This document shows positions 24,703 to 37,720 of a stretch of DNA of 64,000 nucleotides, piece by piece; positions within the stretch are counted from its first letter, which is position 1, and each line of letters opens with the position of its first letter. The position numbers and the translations under genes are program-made. The DNA is taken from contig CP136063.1 in assembly GCA_032622095.1 (NCBI GenBank), forward strand, positions 27,654,987 to 27,718,986, in the 5' to 3' direction. The DNA is from Siphonodentalium dalli (Eukaryota > Mollusca > Scaphopoda > Gadilida > Siphonodentaliidae). The notes under the pieces are model-generated. The model saw only the letters and a program-made list of their open reading frames with translations. It was not told the DNA's origin and did not search any database.

Positions 24703-24834
24703 GCAGGGGTTGGGACCACTACAATAGGAAGACCACTTGTACAGAGATTGATTGATTCTCGTAAAAGAATTAAGTCAGTAAAACCGGAATGGATGAGTAT
24801 GCTTAGAAAAGCAAATGAGCTGCTATCAACAACA
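24703..24834 (+). CDS. Cassette exon 4, unit 1 (candidate internal exon, unknown protein)
   Basis: This 132-base exon encodes 44 residues, phase 0-0, with acceptor TTATTTTATAG and consensus donor ACA|GTGAGT. The peptide begins AGVGTTTIGRPLVQRLID and ends MLRKANELLSTT; it is basic and helical. Its end resembles those of cassettes 1 and 3 (ELLPIAT, RPTA), suggesting diverged copies of one ancestral exon. The downstream intron aligns with that of cassette 1 (TTAGCAGTCTGCC, then TGATTGGACCAGGTTGTGAAATA). Family unknown; there is no unit-2 partner in the window. Confidence 0.55.
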
Positions 24835-25690
24835 GTGAGTAGAACTGTGCACTTGATGTTATAATTTAGATAGGGATACCATGATACATGCACTAAATGC
24901 AGTGTGCTCTATTCATATTTCCTACTTATATTTAAATTCCTGCAGTACTAGTTTTTGCGACTGGTGTGGAAATTTAAACTTTGCCAAAACTAGTACGATT
25001 TAAAGAGGTTATTGAACAAACAGGAAGAATAAAGCGTATGTGTACTAAGTAAACTTCGACATTTCATTTCTGAAGTTAGCAGTCTGCCGTTGGTCGTTGT
25101 AGTAATTTCACGCAGTTGAATTCCATGTCAGTGATGCCCGTAATAAATATAGAAATAAACCATAATTATGATTGGACCAGGTTGTGAAATATCCATATCT
25201 TAGTGACTAAATATGTAACAGTTACCTTCTATGCTAGATGTACATTTATTCCATACCCGTTTGATTGTAAACATTGTATTCAACGGAATCCGTACTGTTG
25301 ACTACATTGTTTCGTGTACCTCTAGTTCTGTTGTGCCGGAAACGGAACTATTTCACCGGCGTGTCGCGCACGCTCTAGACTGGTTCCCAAAATCCGCAAA
25401 CGGAAAATAAATGCCCGTAACGGTGTTTTCTTTACGTCGATAACACTAGCAACACACTAATGTCCGATTTTCGATGTACGCAGCTGTTTGTAGAAAATGC
25501 ACAAAAAAGAGCACTTTGAATATGAATAAAATATTAAAAAACTTACTTGGGATATAAAACATATGAAAGGGCATACGTACAATAATTTATAAAAAATTAT
25601 GGAAAAATAATCTTCTCCCCAATAAAAAATTTGTCGTATATCGGCTGTCAAATACAACGATAGTTTTACCTGCAATATGTTTATCTCTTA
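24835..25690 (+). other. Intron downstream of cassette 4, cut by an insertion
   Basis: From 24900 to about 25220 this is homologous to 11700-11950 (downstream of cassette 1). Homology then stops and the matching continuation reappears at about 28545, so 25220-28545 is inserted material that includes the Crypton-like relic. The insertion ends are not sharply defined by eye. A CG-richer patch at 25330-25440 holds no recognisable gene. Confidence 0.5.
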
Positions 25691-25724
25691 AATTGCTCTA
25701 CAATGGATAGATATCGATACATTT

Positions 25725-27209
25725 GTGGTGTCAAATGTAAATTTTGAAGATGTTGAGAACTCATCCCAAGAAGATGTTGACGGTGCTAATGTTGAGTTAT
25801 GCCCAGGTTATCAAAATGAAGCACCCAGCTCCATCAGAACTGGTACAATGCCAGCAAATGGAAACATGCGATCGCTGGGACAATATTGTTCAATAATAAG
25901 AGACTGAAGCCAGTCCAACACAAATCATACACAATGTGATATAGTCCGGCGGTTGCTTCGTGTACAACAGAAAGTAACTTCCATGTTGTTAACGGAAAGT
26001 TGCATGAGGCAATTCGCCGAATATCTCCACATTCAAAATAAAGATAGAGATCCAACTAATATTCCACCTGAAGAATTAGATATACATGTTGGTGGATTTA
26101 TAATGACAGCAAACAAAGAAGACGGCACAGACTACGAACTGCGGGAGACAGGGTACAGTGGAAGTCTACTGGTCGCCGAGCACTTCAAAATGAGCAGAGA
26201 TTTCCTAAAATGCCACCAGAATGAACTTACATGTAAGGGCTTGAGAATCCGTTCTAACAAAAGTGAGCCACTAACTGACAGGCCGGCACCAATTTTATGT
26301 GAATCAGGACAATTGGGATTTCACAACGTCGCAGGCCTACTGAATCTGATATGTTTTAATAACACGATGCTAATGGGATTCAGAGGAAACCATGCTAACC
26401 GACAACTGAAATGGGGTGACATTCTGTTAAAAACGAATGAGAACAATGATGAAGTTCTTGAATTTAATGATAGACGGAGTAAAACATGAGATGGCAATAA
26501 CAATCCAACACGAGCTTTCAACACGAAAATATTTGCCAATAGGACAGAACCCACAAGATGTCCGATCGCAGCATATAAACCTTACAGAGAAAATAGACCG
26601 GCTGTCATGATGGATTAGGAATTTTACCTGGGAATAAATAGTGCCTTTCGCCAGCACACTATACCAAAACAGTTGTGGTACAAAGAACAACCAGTTGGAG
26701 TTAATACACTTGGAAAAATAATGCAGCTAATGGCAAATAATGCTGTCCTGGAGGCAACTTCATGAATCACTCGAAAACCATGCATCACAAATTCGGTGCA
26801 TGCCGGTTTTGACCCACTGATAACGCAACTTTCTGTACATAAGAATGTGAATAGCCTGAACAATTATGCAATCGCAAGTATTGACCAGCAGTGGGACATG
26901 TGCTATGTTTTGCAAAACAATTTCAGTAATAAAAAGGCACTTGCGATACAAGGCACGAGTACTACTGCTGAAAACCAGTCGCCAAACGCATTTTGGTTCA
27001 ATATGATGGGAATGTTAAATCTGCAGGAAACACAGAACTTGAACGTGAAATTTTTGTCAGAGGAATGTTCGCCGGTGCCAATATTTCTGGTGGTAAATTC
27101 GACTTTAACTTTGGAAATAAAAGTTCAACAAGCCGCAGTCAGGCTATTTGGTAATCATGTTATAAATAAAACACATTTCCAGTTTGATTGTTTTTTTTTC
27201 AAAGAATAA
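25725..27209 (+). pseudogene. Crypton/KIAA1958-type tyrosine recombinase relic
   Basis: The best-preserved part is 25981-26489: QFAEYLHIQNKDRDPTNIPP, then EELDIHVGGFIM, DGTDYE, a variable arm, and LGFHNVAGLLNLICF followed by GFRGNHANRQLKWGDILL, which matches the first catalytic-Arg region of eukaryotic DUF3504/KIAA1958-like recombinases. After a stop and frame change the pattern continues with RCPIAAYKPY (about 26560), QLWYKEQPVGVNTLGKIM (about 26670-26730) and HKNVNSLNNYAIAS (about 26840-26880), where the tyrosine nucleophile is expected. At least two frame disruptions and an internal stop make it inactive. It was probably inserted into the cassette 4 module. The N-terminal part before 25950 is poorly conserved, so the start is uncertain. 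Confidence 0.75.
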
Positions 27210-27239
27210 TTATCATCATCATTATCGCCATTAGGTCAA

Positions 27240-28544
27240 CATGACTGCTTGTGCAGATTGCTGCTTCCAATTGGTACGCACTGCGTCATGGCTGAACCAC
27301 GTTGTCATGTGATTTGGAACAACAAACTTCAAATTAAATGAGGCTAATTTAATCTTATAAATACTGAAAATATTTTGATTTTACTTTTGTGATCAACACA
27401 ATGTCGGTGCTGTTCTGATCCCAATGTGTTACAAATTTTGTGTTTGTTTTACTCATATCAAATATTGTTTTTATTTGTTCATAACAAAAAGAAAAAATTA
27501 ATGCCAAGTCTGATTTAATTTTGATGTTGTTAATCGTAAACTACAGTTGATATATCTTCATGCTTTAAAATTCATATGAAGTCTACTTTCTGCAAAGTCT
27601 ATTTAAAATGCAATGATCGATGTTGACATCAACAAAAATGTCACAAACAGAAGGTACCATTACCAGTACGAGTACACTTTGGACACTGTCTCCAGAAAAC
27701 ATTTAGATTCATTGTCAACAACAAAGAATGCAATTAAAAATGTTGACACAGAAAACATCACCATTGACATGCGGTAGTTATGAGGTATCTGTCAGTGAAA
27801 ATTAAGTTCCATTTTAAAATTCCAATACAAATGCCGAGTGTGGAAAATATCTCTCAAATAACTAGTAAACTATGACGAACCGAAAATAATATTGAAAAGA
27901 AATGCAGTTTAAAACTTTAAATTAAATGTCTCGAACTCATACATCGGTCAGTTACTTTCTGTTGAAATGACAGTTCCCAAATCCACTCATATACCCACAT
28001 TTTAAATGAAAAGAAATTTCAAAGTCTCCCACCATCGGTAAATTTTCACATCAATCAGTTGAAACATTCATCCCAATATTAATTAAAGTCAGCCCATTTG
28101 GGTTAGTTCTTGTTCTATGAGGTACCAAATTCAGTTTATATAATTGAGGCGTTCTCGTCTTATTCCAGCCCAGTTGGCTATTGACATTCCACGCTAAGAA
28201 TAGATTGACACGCTCGTGTTAATCGCGTGATAAGCTAGTACGCAGAAATTTATTTTGCCCCGTCATATTACGAAGAAATATGAACACCACAAAATATTGG
28301 GAGTTGTTTCATTAAGCACACGACTAAAACATTCGTTTTGGTAACGGAATATGTTGATCAGAGGATATGGAATAAAAATCCATTCAAACACTCGGTGTGT
28401 TCTGTCTATTTATAAAATCATTATGGTGGACTTTAAATATACTTTCAAGATTTATTAAGAACAGTATAACAGTCATCATATACATGCATTTGTTGGACAT
28501 AATTTGTGTCCAGGTGCCCATAATTGACCAACACTTATAGTGCA
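27240..28544. other. No recognisable feature
   Basis: This AT-rich sequence has no open frame of protein character. The first part may be the non-coding end of the Crypton-like insertion, since it lies between that relic and the point where cassette-intron homology resumes. Confidence 0.4.
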
Positions 28545-28722
28545 TGTAATATAAATTGGAGTAAGGTAGTGTGTATTTCTTTATTTTCCGCGTAATGCTT
28601 AAAATTAAACATAATGCATATTGCATAATTATATGTGTATCCATTGTTAAATACTAACCTTTGTGGAGCCCACTCATGCCTTTGATATGAACCCAAGTAT
28701 ATATGCCATCAACGTCGTTTTT
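28545..28722 (+). repeat. Displaced distal half of the cassette 4 intron module
   Basis: AAACATAATGCATATTGCAT, followed by TTTGTGGAGCCCACTCATGCC and AACCCAAGTATAT, matches the module motifs downstream of cassettes 1 and 2 (near 12139, 20649, 52930 and 55147). It is separated from its proximal half at 25220 by the inserted block. Confidence 0.65.
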
Positions 28723-28860
28723 CGTTTGAACTATGAGCCTATTGATCGATCAGTAGACGAATAACATACTGTACAATTCCGCGAAGCTGATTAAACTAAG
28801 TATGTTATTCATCTACTGATCGATATATAGGCTCATATATTATCAACTGAAAAGCGCGGC
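28712..28860. repeat. Inverted repeat / foldback element
   Basis: GAGCCTATTGATCGATCAG (28735) pairs with CTGATCGATATATAGGCTC (ending about 28833), and the pairing extends to ACGAATAACATACT/AGTATGTTATTCAT around a spacer of about 30 bases. Weaker pairing continues outward to about 28712 and 28860. There is no open frame. It resembles a small foldback or MITE-like element within the displaced module end. Confidence 0.8.
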
Positions 28861-31800
28861 GAATAAAGTTACCTGTGATTGACTGAGACACCTTAGTGTC
28901 CGACAGTTAGGTCCATATTGGGCGCTAACATAGACAGAGTAGACTCAGTGGACAAGACATTGGGCTAAGTTAAGAATATGAAATAGCGAAATGCAGAACA
29001 GGAATGCAACTGGGAACGGGAAGTGTATAGAACGGAATAGCGCGGATTGGAATGAAATGAACCAAGTACACGCGATGAAATGATTGCAATGCGGCTATAA
29101 AATGTATATTAGTGAGTTAGGTTTAATAACTTAGTTAGTATACATGTGTAGCATGTAATAAAGGCATATACTGATTTGGTATCTAAAATAGCACGGTCAC
29201 ACTCTCCCCACTGTTGATAAAATGACTCCCTAGTCATTTAAACCAATACTGAAAGGAAATGTCGCTAATAAACATGACTTTCAAACTCTGCAACTGATAA
29301 TGGAAAATTATCATCTATAAGATTCTCATACACAGAGATAACCTTGACACCGACATATCTTCAGAACTGAAAAAATATCCGCATTATATAACTGCAACTT
29401 ATTCAACAGTTGCTGAACTGACTCTTCACTGGAGTAGACAGAAAACAATGTTATACTCAGAATGAAAACATAATTAAAACAACACAAAAACAACTTTAAA
29501 ATCAATATTATACGAACATATCATCACATATCACATTACAAACAGGCAGATCAATTTATAAACATTAATATAAAATACGACGACATTTCACGTCGGACCA
29601 TGCGCACGGACCACGGCCGCTAACAATGGCTTATTATAGTAAGGTGTTAACTGGTGAATATCTATTGTATTCAAATCTTTTATGAAGTTAAGCCAGGGAT
29701 ACATTTAATGACACACATTGCGTAACCACTGAGTTAAGAACTGCTCTTCTATCACGAACAAAACAGACGGCTTAATTAATTACATAACCATTATACAGCT
29801 TATACGTTTTGATGATTAGATAGATGATGGAAATTGTGAATGATGGATACTATTCCGATCCGCCTATTTATTGGACATTACAAAAACACCTTAAAACAGC
29901 AGTGGTATCCCTAGTTAATCACCTATTCATTGTGCTCACCAATGACAACTCTCTTCAAAGCATACATGTTTCGTATTGTTTACATAGTCGGTGTCATCGA
30001 CGGCGTATAAACAAAAAATCACTCTTTAAAACAACAGCGTCACCACTATGTATTCACCTATTAATTGTGCCCACTGATAACAAGTCTCTTCAAAACATAT
30101 ATATAAACAAAAATACTGATCAGATGTCAATCAGTTGTATAATGTTCCCTTTGTACAGCCGTCACACGGAACGATATTTCATAAGAACGAAAATAACGAA
30201 ATACCGGTACTTTCGTCACCAAACTTCGTCTTGAATGTCGATCTATTGAGCGCTTTTATTAATTAGCTTTCTGACTCCATGATTTCGTCTCCATTTTGGG
30301 TCAAAAAAAGTTTAGCCAAAAGTTTTGCCAAATGAAATTTGTATTAGCCAAATTCGAAAAAGATTAGCCATTGGCTAATTTGGCTACCGACAGCGTGAAC
30401 ACTGCTAGTACGCGTACTTACAAATTATGTAGCGACGGTAGTCTGTCCGATATAATAGTACATATAAATAGATGGATTTGTTGCGATATAACCTGTATTG
30501 TATTGATATGGTTAATTATGTAATGGCGAAGCATTCTGTAGACAGAGGCATGCATACGAAATAATACATACAATAATACACATCTAAGCAACATAGCATA
30601 CCTATATCTGTCGACACTGATCGACTGGTTACAATCATGGTACAACATAAGTATGCAAGTAGATAATGGACTGGTCCAGCATATAATGGACTGTTCCAGT
30701 ATCAACCGTGTGATATACTATATAGTGAAGTATATATAGCTTGGATATCATACTACCTCGAGCCATCTATGGAGACATGATACCAGCTACGAAGAATAAG
30801 TATTACTGTCTTGAGAGCTAAGAATCACTTCTCCTCTGACTCCGATACATAACACATCTCTAGCTAACCTGTCAACACTTTGTTTCGCCAAGAGCCATAT
30901 TACTGATACATAAAATTATCTACACCAACGAATCTTGATGTCTTCTTGAGTTGTTCCCGATATCACGGCCAACCCTTATATCCACCAGACGCTTCGAGAC
31001 AAGTGGGGTGAAGTTACGTCCCGGATGGGTGCAAGGGTACCCCTATTGGCTCTCGGACTATAAGATAATTCTTACGAGAATCATCGATAAATATACAAAT
31101 CAGCAATGTCTTACCGTACTTGATTAATATGATGTTAATATTTCAGAATTATTACTGTGATGATAGGGTCATGACACAGCATGGCTTTGAACGTTCCGCG
31201 AGGAGTATATAATAAGTATATAAGTTTGAGTAAATTCAAGGCCAGTTACGTGATATCATATGACGTTGTACGATGCGCCGTTTCAACAACCCTCCAGCGA
31301 AGAAAACACGAAGATTTTAAAAGCCTTTTATTCAACCATATGTTCAACCAATCGGACGTCAGGCAGTTTATTCGTGTTCAGCACCTTCGAATTATTGTAA
31401 AAATATTGGTTTGACACTTTTCCGCCGAATGCTTCTGGAAATGTCTTTTCTGAGAATTACGACTAGATTATTGCTAACTTGAACATATGTTTTGAAAATA
31501 TGATAGATAAGTGAAATAGTCAATGACTAATCGATGGTTGATTAGCATCTTGCTGATGTGACGTCTGTAAATATTACATATGTAAAAGTGCATGTTGTGT
31601 GTTATACTAGCGCTAATATCTGCGGACCCACTGGTAAATCACAACCAGTGTATCTCGACTTTGAAATTGTGAACGATGCACCAGGATTGTGCATGATACT
31701 ATACTTGAAATGGTTTTAGTTTTACCGTTTCCACTGCAATAATAATAATTTTGCTTCATCAATCTTATTTCCAAATATAGTATCTGATAGTACATAAGAT

Positions 31801-32799
31801 AGTACACATTGTTATATGTGTTCCCGGATCTATGATACACTTCCCTTCCCTGGTGATTGTAATCACATGCTTAATTGTAAAGATAAGCACAGTAGGTGGT
31901 ACATGTAAATTATATAGTATAAGAACACACAAGCATAATTAACAAGAGCATAGTCTTAATTGGTAATGACTGGTTGCCACCATTGTATAAGTGAGGGAGG
32001 GTCAAACAAGTATCATTCTCTAGTAAACAATGGTATCACACATGTCATACACAATGGTACCATGGTACATCAGAGCTTATTTGAGGCATAATACACCATA
32101 CGTTGGAATAACGAATCATGTCGAGAAATACAGATACTCCCGCTTAGACCGCCGATCCACCAACTCCTTTGTGTATCTACCTATGTTGTGTTTTTCGACA
32201 GAGACTTACTTGAGAATATAAAAGATATCGAATCTTTTGGACTGTTTATTGTTCTCGTACGCTGCCAACTGTACATTCACCACTAGACATCATGGGCCAA
32301 ATGGTGCCGTGAGCTCAAAAACAGAACATATGTTTCTTTCATAACGTGAGTACTTATGCTATAAACATGTACATTTCTTTTGATCTGATAACGTAAATTA
32401 AATAAACACCATACCCGCATTATGTCATAGAGAAATTATATAATGCCACCATTAGAATGTGCATGTGCCAACCCAACTCAAATTATTAATTTCTCATATA
32501 CCTGCAATGTTGCCTTCCTTATACCCAATCACTTCGGAAATTAAGCTAAATATGAATATAGCACAAAGTCACCATGCCTATCCTTTCCTGTTGGTTGACG
32601 CTAATTACAATTCGATTATTTTAGGCGTTAGGCCGGAACTGATGAAGAGATAGTGAATGCAATCTAGTATACATGACTCCCTTCCTATCAAAATGTACGA
32701 AATGCTGATCAAAGCGTCATACTGGATCGCATTTCCATACAATTGGGTCGTTTCAATATTTCAATAGACTAACAACTGGCCACCATACACATTTCCTCA
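28861..32799. other. Unassigned sequence
   Basis: I find no gene here. Around 28990-29170 a purine-rich stretch is followed by CTATAAAATG (about 29095) and AATAAAGG (about 29157), loosely LTR-like, but without matching ends. An imperfect direct repeat lies at 29891-30105. The segment 30300-30390 repeats the word TTAGCCAAA several times. Open frames up to 136 codons lack recognisable motifs. Confidence 0.4.
29891..30105 (+). repeat. Imperfect direct repeat, about 135-bp period
   Basis: Two copies of roughly 80 bases start at TTAAAACAGCAGTGGTATCC and TTAAAACAACAGCGTCACC and share TCACCTATTCATTGTGCTCAC-like and TCTCTTCAAAGCATA-like segments. They fall inside an open frame of 136 codons (29824-30234), whose apparent protein repeat simply reflects this DNA repeat. 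Confidence 0.7.
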
Positions 32800-35700
32800 G
32801 CAATTCAAATGGCAACTCGAGTGACAAATGTCATCACCCCTTTTTGGGAGACACTTAATCGTTTCTTGAATGGACCCAAGAAATACATCGATATGGACAA
32901 GCAACTGCTGCGCCTGAATAAACATTAATTAAATTTGCTCTACAGACAAGCAGGGGGTCAGTATTCCAATGTTCAACTCAATGCACACAAGAACGCATAA
33001 ATGCCGATGGTGTGATACATGGAAGTACGTGGCTGAAATAAAGCAGGAAATAAAACCTAGATATGGCAATGCAAAAGGTTAAAGCATCAAAGCAAAAACC
33101 TAAGGAATCGGTGCAATCATATTCATATAGATTACGAACTTAGATTACAATTGAAATTTCTGGGCAAAATAATATTCGTGATGAACCCTCAGAATTCTAT
33201 ATGAGTGAACTATTCATCACGAGCTTAACCAAACCTTAAATCAAGCAACTTATCTCGCTTTAAGGGACCATACTATTCAACAACTATTACAGTCTCATAA
33301 TAGCCATGGAAACATGAATAATAATCGCAATTATCTATCATCTCATAATGATACTTATTCTAGTATGGAAGTCAATCATTTTCGAGGGCGGAAAAAAGCT
33401 GATATATTTAATGCACCACCACAACAGAACGATGCTAGTCAGGGTCTTCACAGGGTAGATATTATTTTAGCTCAATTTATACGAATAGTAATCAGTGCCC
33501 ACGAAATGGATTTTATTCTAATACAAATAGGTATGATAACACGAGAAGTTGGCCTAATGTTCAACATATACAAAATTCACAAAATTCTGTGATTAATCCA
33601 CAGACAAAACCAATTCAATTAATATGCCGATATTGTTTGAATCCTATGGTGTCCAGAACGTTTGGATGAAATTAATAAACAATATTTAAGCTGAAACAAT
33701 CCACTCAGAGAGGAGCATCTCAGTGGAATCGTGTGAAAAGTAATAATAATCATCAAGTTATCTCCATCATGGAATAAATATAATGCACAAAGTAAAAATT
33801 AGAACGGATTATATTGGAATAAAACAAATAAATACGGTGCAAATAATGTTCAAAGGCCAATTCATCAAAGGTTGCCATATACAGCTCAAAATAAATTATA
33901 CGGACTGGTAAAATCAAGAGCTCTATCAGAATAACATAAACCTTACAATTAGACACAAACAGATAATACAACACCGGAATAAGATTAAAACAAATTTGTC
34001 AATTCCTAAATATGACAATTCTACGAAGCTTATGAAAGACATAAATCAACAAGTGTCATCGTCAGTCTTGATTACAATAGGCACACAAAAATATCTGGCC
34101 ATACTCGACAGCCTTGTGGACATTAGTTTGTGTTTGCTGAAATATTATAACAATTTAAAATATAAACCGCTAATGAAAGAAACCCAGTTCCATGCGATGT
34201 CTGCAAGTGGTGATGCCTTGACCATAAATGGTCATACATTGGCTTCTCCACATTAATACATTAAAAGTATCCATACATTCTATGTTCGTCCTAATATGCA
34301 TCGGTCTTTATTAATCGGAAGAGATTTTCTCCGTGCCAATTGCGCCAGATTATATTTTGATCGCCAAATAATGAAAATTAATAGAAATATCTTATCACTC
34401 GTTCCCGATATTCATATCGCTAGCTTGGGTAGAGTACAGAATTGGGGTAATAAAATGTTTGCCGCACCTTTTCTACAAGTACAGCCTATAGACAATGGTT
34501 CATTGGTAGCCAGCCAGTACTAACTGCTGAATATTCAACAGTGAGTACACAGAGCGATATAATTTCCATGCTTGTTAGCAATTATACAGATAAGCATTTC
34601 AATTTACGACGTTGGTGCATCGTGGCAAAAGTCGACACTGTGAAATGCGTGGATACACCTGATCAGAATAAAAATGTATTACCAGAAGAGGTTAATTTAG
34701 AAGACTTAAAAGTACTTGATAAATTTAGAAATGATTGAATGCTACGAGATTATAACGATATTTGCTTCAAAATTAACCGAACTTGGATGCACTACTGCAG
34801 TAAGAAATAATTTCACCAGCCCCAGCAAATGAATGGTCATTTCCTTGCATGATTCTGAAGAAATAAAATCCGATAATTCCTATCGATTTATAGCCGACTT
34901 GCGCAGACTAATTGCTATAACAAAACCCGCATTTTTCCCAATTGATCAAATAGAAGATATTTTGGCAGAAATGAAAGGTGTTTAATATATAACAGTTCTC
35001 GATTATTTTTCAGTATTCCAATACATCACGCAGATCGAACTAAAGCTATTATTACTTGTTTCCGGGGAATTGTTTTTGTTTAATAGGCATGTTTTGAAGC
35101 TATAGGGAGATCCAGCAAATTTCTGCAAATCATGAATCGCGTGTTAGATGGAGTTAAAGTAGGTATTTGATAGACTTAGGAAGTTTAATATAAAATTAAA
35201 GTTAAACAAATGTAATTTTTTAAAGACTGAATGGACATCGTTGATCAACATGGGGTTAGATCAGATGCAAAGAATGTAAAAGCAATTCAAACCTTAATAC
35301 CGCTGACAAATCTGAAACAAGTGAGAAGTGTCATAGGCTCATTCTCATGGCTCTGGAAATATATTCCCAAATTTAGTGAAATGTGTGGACCCTTGGTATA
35401 ATTGACAAACCTAAATTTGAATCACGGATCAATGTGCTGAGGCATATCTCGCATATCCCGATAAAAACAAACCATTCATAATGATTACTGACGCCAGCGC
35501 TGGAGCTATCGCGGCATTAATTACACAGTCACGTGATCCAGGTGATCCGTGAATATCCAGATCTAATATGGAAAATCCTTTACATTTTTTCGGTGATAAA
35601 GAAACTACAACTTCACATAAGTTGATCCCTATTATTTATAAAGACTGATCACACAGTTTTAATAAATATGATATCTGCTCCTACAGATAACAAAAACGTC

Positions 35701-35911
35701 GAAGATGGCTGTATGCATATCTGCATATAAGCCACAAATAATTATCATACACGGCAAAGAGAGTATATTTGCAGATTATTTATCAAGACCTGCATATGAT
35801 GAACATAATGGTATGTCGGAAGAGCAATCAGATGTGACAGGACCTGACCTTGACGTACCAATTGATGTTGACATAATTGATACATGTACATCAAAATTAA
35901 ACAGAAACTAA
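32800..35911 (+). pseudogene. Degenerate Ty3/gypsy-type gag-pol
   Basis: Fragments in pol order are scattered over three frames with many stops. A gag-like segment includes ESVQSYSYRLRT (about 33110). A retropepsin-like region at 33996-34256 has LAILDSLVDISLCLL in place of the usual DSGA, so the catalytic Asp remains but the following Gly-Ala does not. MHRSLLIGRDFLRANCARLY (34296) follows. RT pieces include YRFIADLRRLIAITKPAFFP (about 34885), VFDRLRKFNIKLKLNKC (about 35165) and VRSVIGSFSWLWKYIPKF (about 35320). The RNase H piece is PFIMITDASAGAIAALITQ (about 35475), and the last piece is SIFADYLSR (35765). No integrase follows and I found no LTRs. Confidence 0.8.
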
Positions 35912-35929
35912 ATTGCAAATCGTTGTATA

Positions 35930-37298
35930 AATAAAATTCTACCTGGACAGCAGGAACCCAATCATTTTGACAGGAACGCGGATAGAGGGTCTCCGTTCGG
36001 AGGTATCCACCTTGATAATTTCAAATGCAACCCCACCCTTGAATCAAACCAAAGACAAGATTTTGCATAATTCCCAGAGAAGGATCTATGTTTTTTTGGG
36101 GGGACACCTGTTTTTGGGCAATGATATGCCGAAGGCATAACTGGAAGGCATGAGCGGAGGAAGGCTAAGGAGGGGTGACCTGCTTATGGTGGGGGTTCTC
36201 CCCCTGCCAAAGTTTTAAAAGTCCATTGCATTTAGAGCTAATCTTGGGCACTTTGGGTCAGTATTAAGTATTTTACTGAGAGATCATTTTGATCAAGATT
36301 CTCAAGCATAACTTTGGAAATGTTTATATATGTATGGATTGGAAATGCTTATAAGTTATTGTCAGATATCTTTTGGTTCAATGGATTATGCGTATCTGCT
36401 TGAAATGAGACATTACCACTGTCACTCTAATTCATATAATATGCTATTTTATAAAATGCAAGTGAGACACATACATAATATACTAAATGTAATACGGAAA
36501 CAATGTCTATTAAGTTAGTAATTACTATTTATAGTACTAATCTCTATGTTGATTTTTCATTTGGTATTATGAGATCCCACCTGATAACCAGGTTGATTTG
36601 ATCAAATTGTTAATGTTCCTGTACTGTATTTGATTGAAATACTGAAGTCTGAAGGCTGAATGATAACAAACCTGAAGTTTTCACAGATGAAAACTAGATA
36701 AAGTCAAACATACTTTAATTTTTTATGTCAATATATATAAATATATAAATGTTTTGCATCTTGTTATGATATGAATTGGGACCCAAATTGAAAAAAAATT
36801 AAAACAAAAAATTAAATGACATTTCTATATTTTGGTGCAATTTTTTGTTACAATGGCAATAAAAAAGTTTAGGGTCGGGGTGTTAACATAGGGTCGGTCG
36901 GGTTAGTGGAAACAAGCGTCGTTTTTAGGCCTTAGGTATCCATTATTTCCCAAAGAGCTTGTATCCATTATTTCCCAAAGAGCTTGAAAACGTCATTCTT
37001 GAGTGGGGCAGTCAGAGAAAATTGTAGCATACGTCCCCAAAACCAAAGGAGAAGGAATGCCCCACATGAATGGACTGCGAGATGATGTGTAAATTTGAGG
37101 TGGATATGTTATGCCATCAGCTGGTGCATAACACCACTCTGAACGAGAATCATCAAGATCAGGGTCTGCAAATTCCAAATTCCAAATTCTCATCAGGGTC
37201 TGCACCCGAAGTTGGAGGCACTGGTTCGAGGGGAGGCATATCAGCGAATTGATCATCGGTATCAGAATTTGGATCAACACCACAATGCCGCACAGTTG
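35930..37298. other. Unassigned sequence
   Basis: No gene is recognised. A 26-base duplication of GTATCCATTATTTCCCAAAG with AGCTTG lies at 36936-36985. The stretch near 36100-36200 is purine- and G-rich, with CCGAAGGCAT-like words of a kind seen in dispersed repeats. Open frames are shorter than 105 codons and featureless. Confidence 0.4.
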
Positions 37299-37720
37299 AT
37301 CACCCACATATATCCTGGGGTGGCAAATAAGAAATCGACCAATTTTGAAGGAAATTTCACACAGCTTGAGTATTTAGGCCACATAATCACGATTCCTACC
37401 AGCCTTACCGAAAACTGGGTTCAGTTGACCCTCGGTTGACCACCTATAGATATCCTGGGGGATGGCAAATAAGAAATCGACCAATTTGAAGGAAATGTTG
37501 TATAGTTTGATTATTTGGTGGCACAAACTGTCGCTATATGGCCACATAATCACGATTCCTACCAGCCTTACCGAAAACTGGGCTCAGTTGTCCCTCGGTT
37601 GACCACCTACAGACATCTTGGGGGATGGCACATTAGAAATCAAGCAATTTTGAAGAAAATTTCGTATAGTATTAGTATTTAGTTGCACAAACTGTCGCTA
37701 CATGGCCACATAGTCACGAT
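37299..37720 (+). repeat. Tandem repeat, about 163-bp period, about 2.6 copies
   Basis: The words CCACATAATCACGATTCCTA, CAGCCTTACCGAAAACTGGG and CTCGGTTGACCACCTA recur (CTCGGTTGAC at 37431 and 37594), together with GGATGGCAAATAAGAAATCG. The first copy is shorter because it lacks GGTGGCACAAACTGTCGCTA. There is no coding role. Confidence 0.9.

Noticed and set aside
28980-29200. LTR-like signals (CTATAAAATG, AATAAAGG, a purine-rich run)
   Set aside because: No second copy, no TG..CA ends and no primer-binding site could be matched, so an LTR cannot be supported.
30955-31070. GC-richer, possibly structured RNA-like segment (ACGTCCCGGATGGGTGCAAG)
   Set aside because: It does not match 5S rRNA, tRNA or spliceosomal RNA landmarks that I know.
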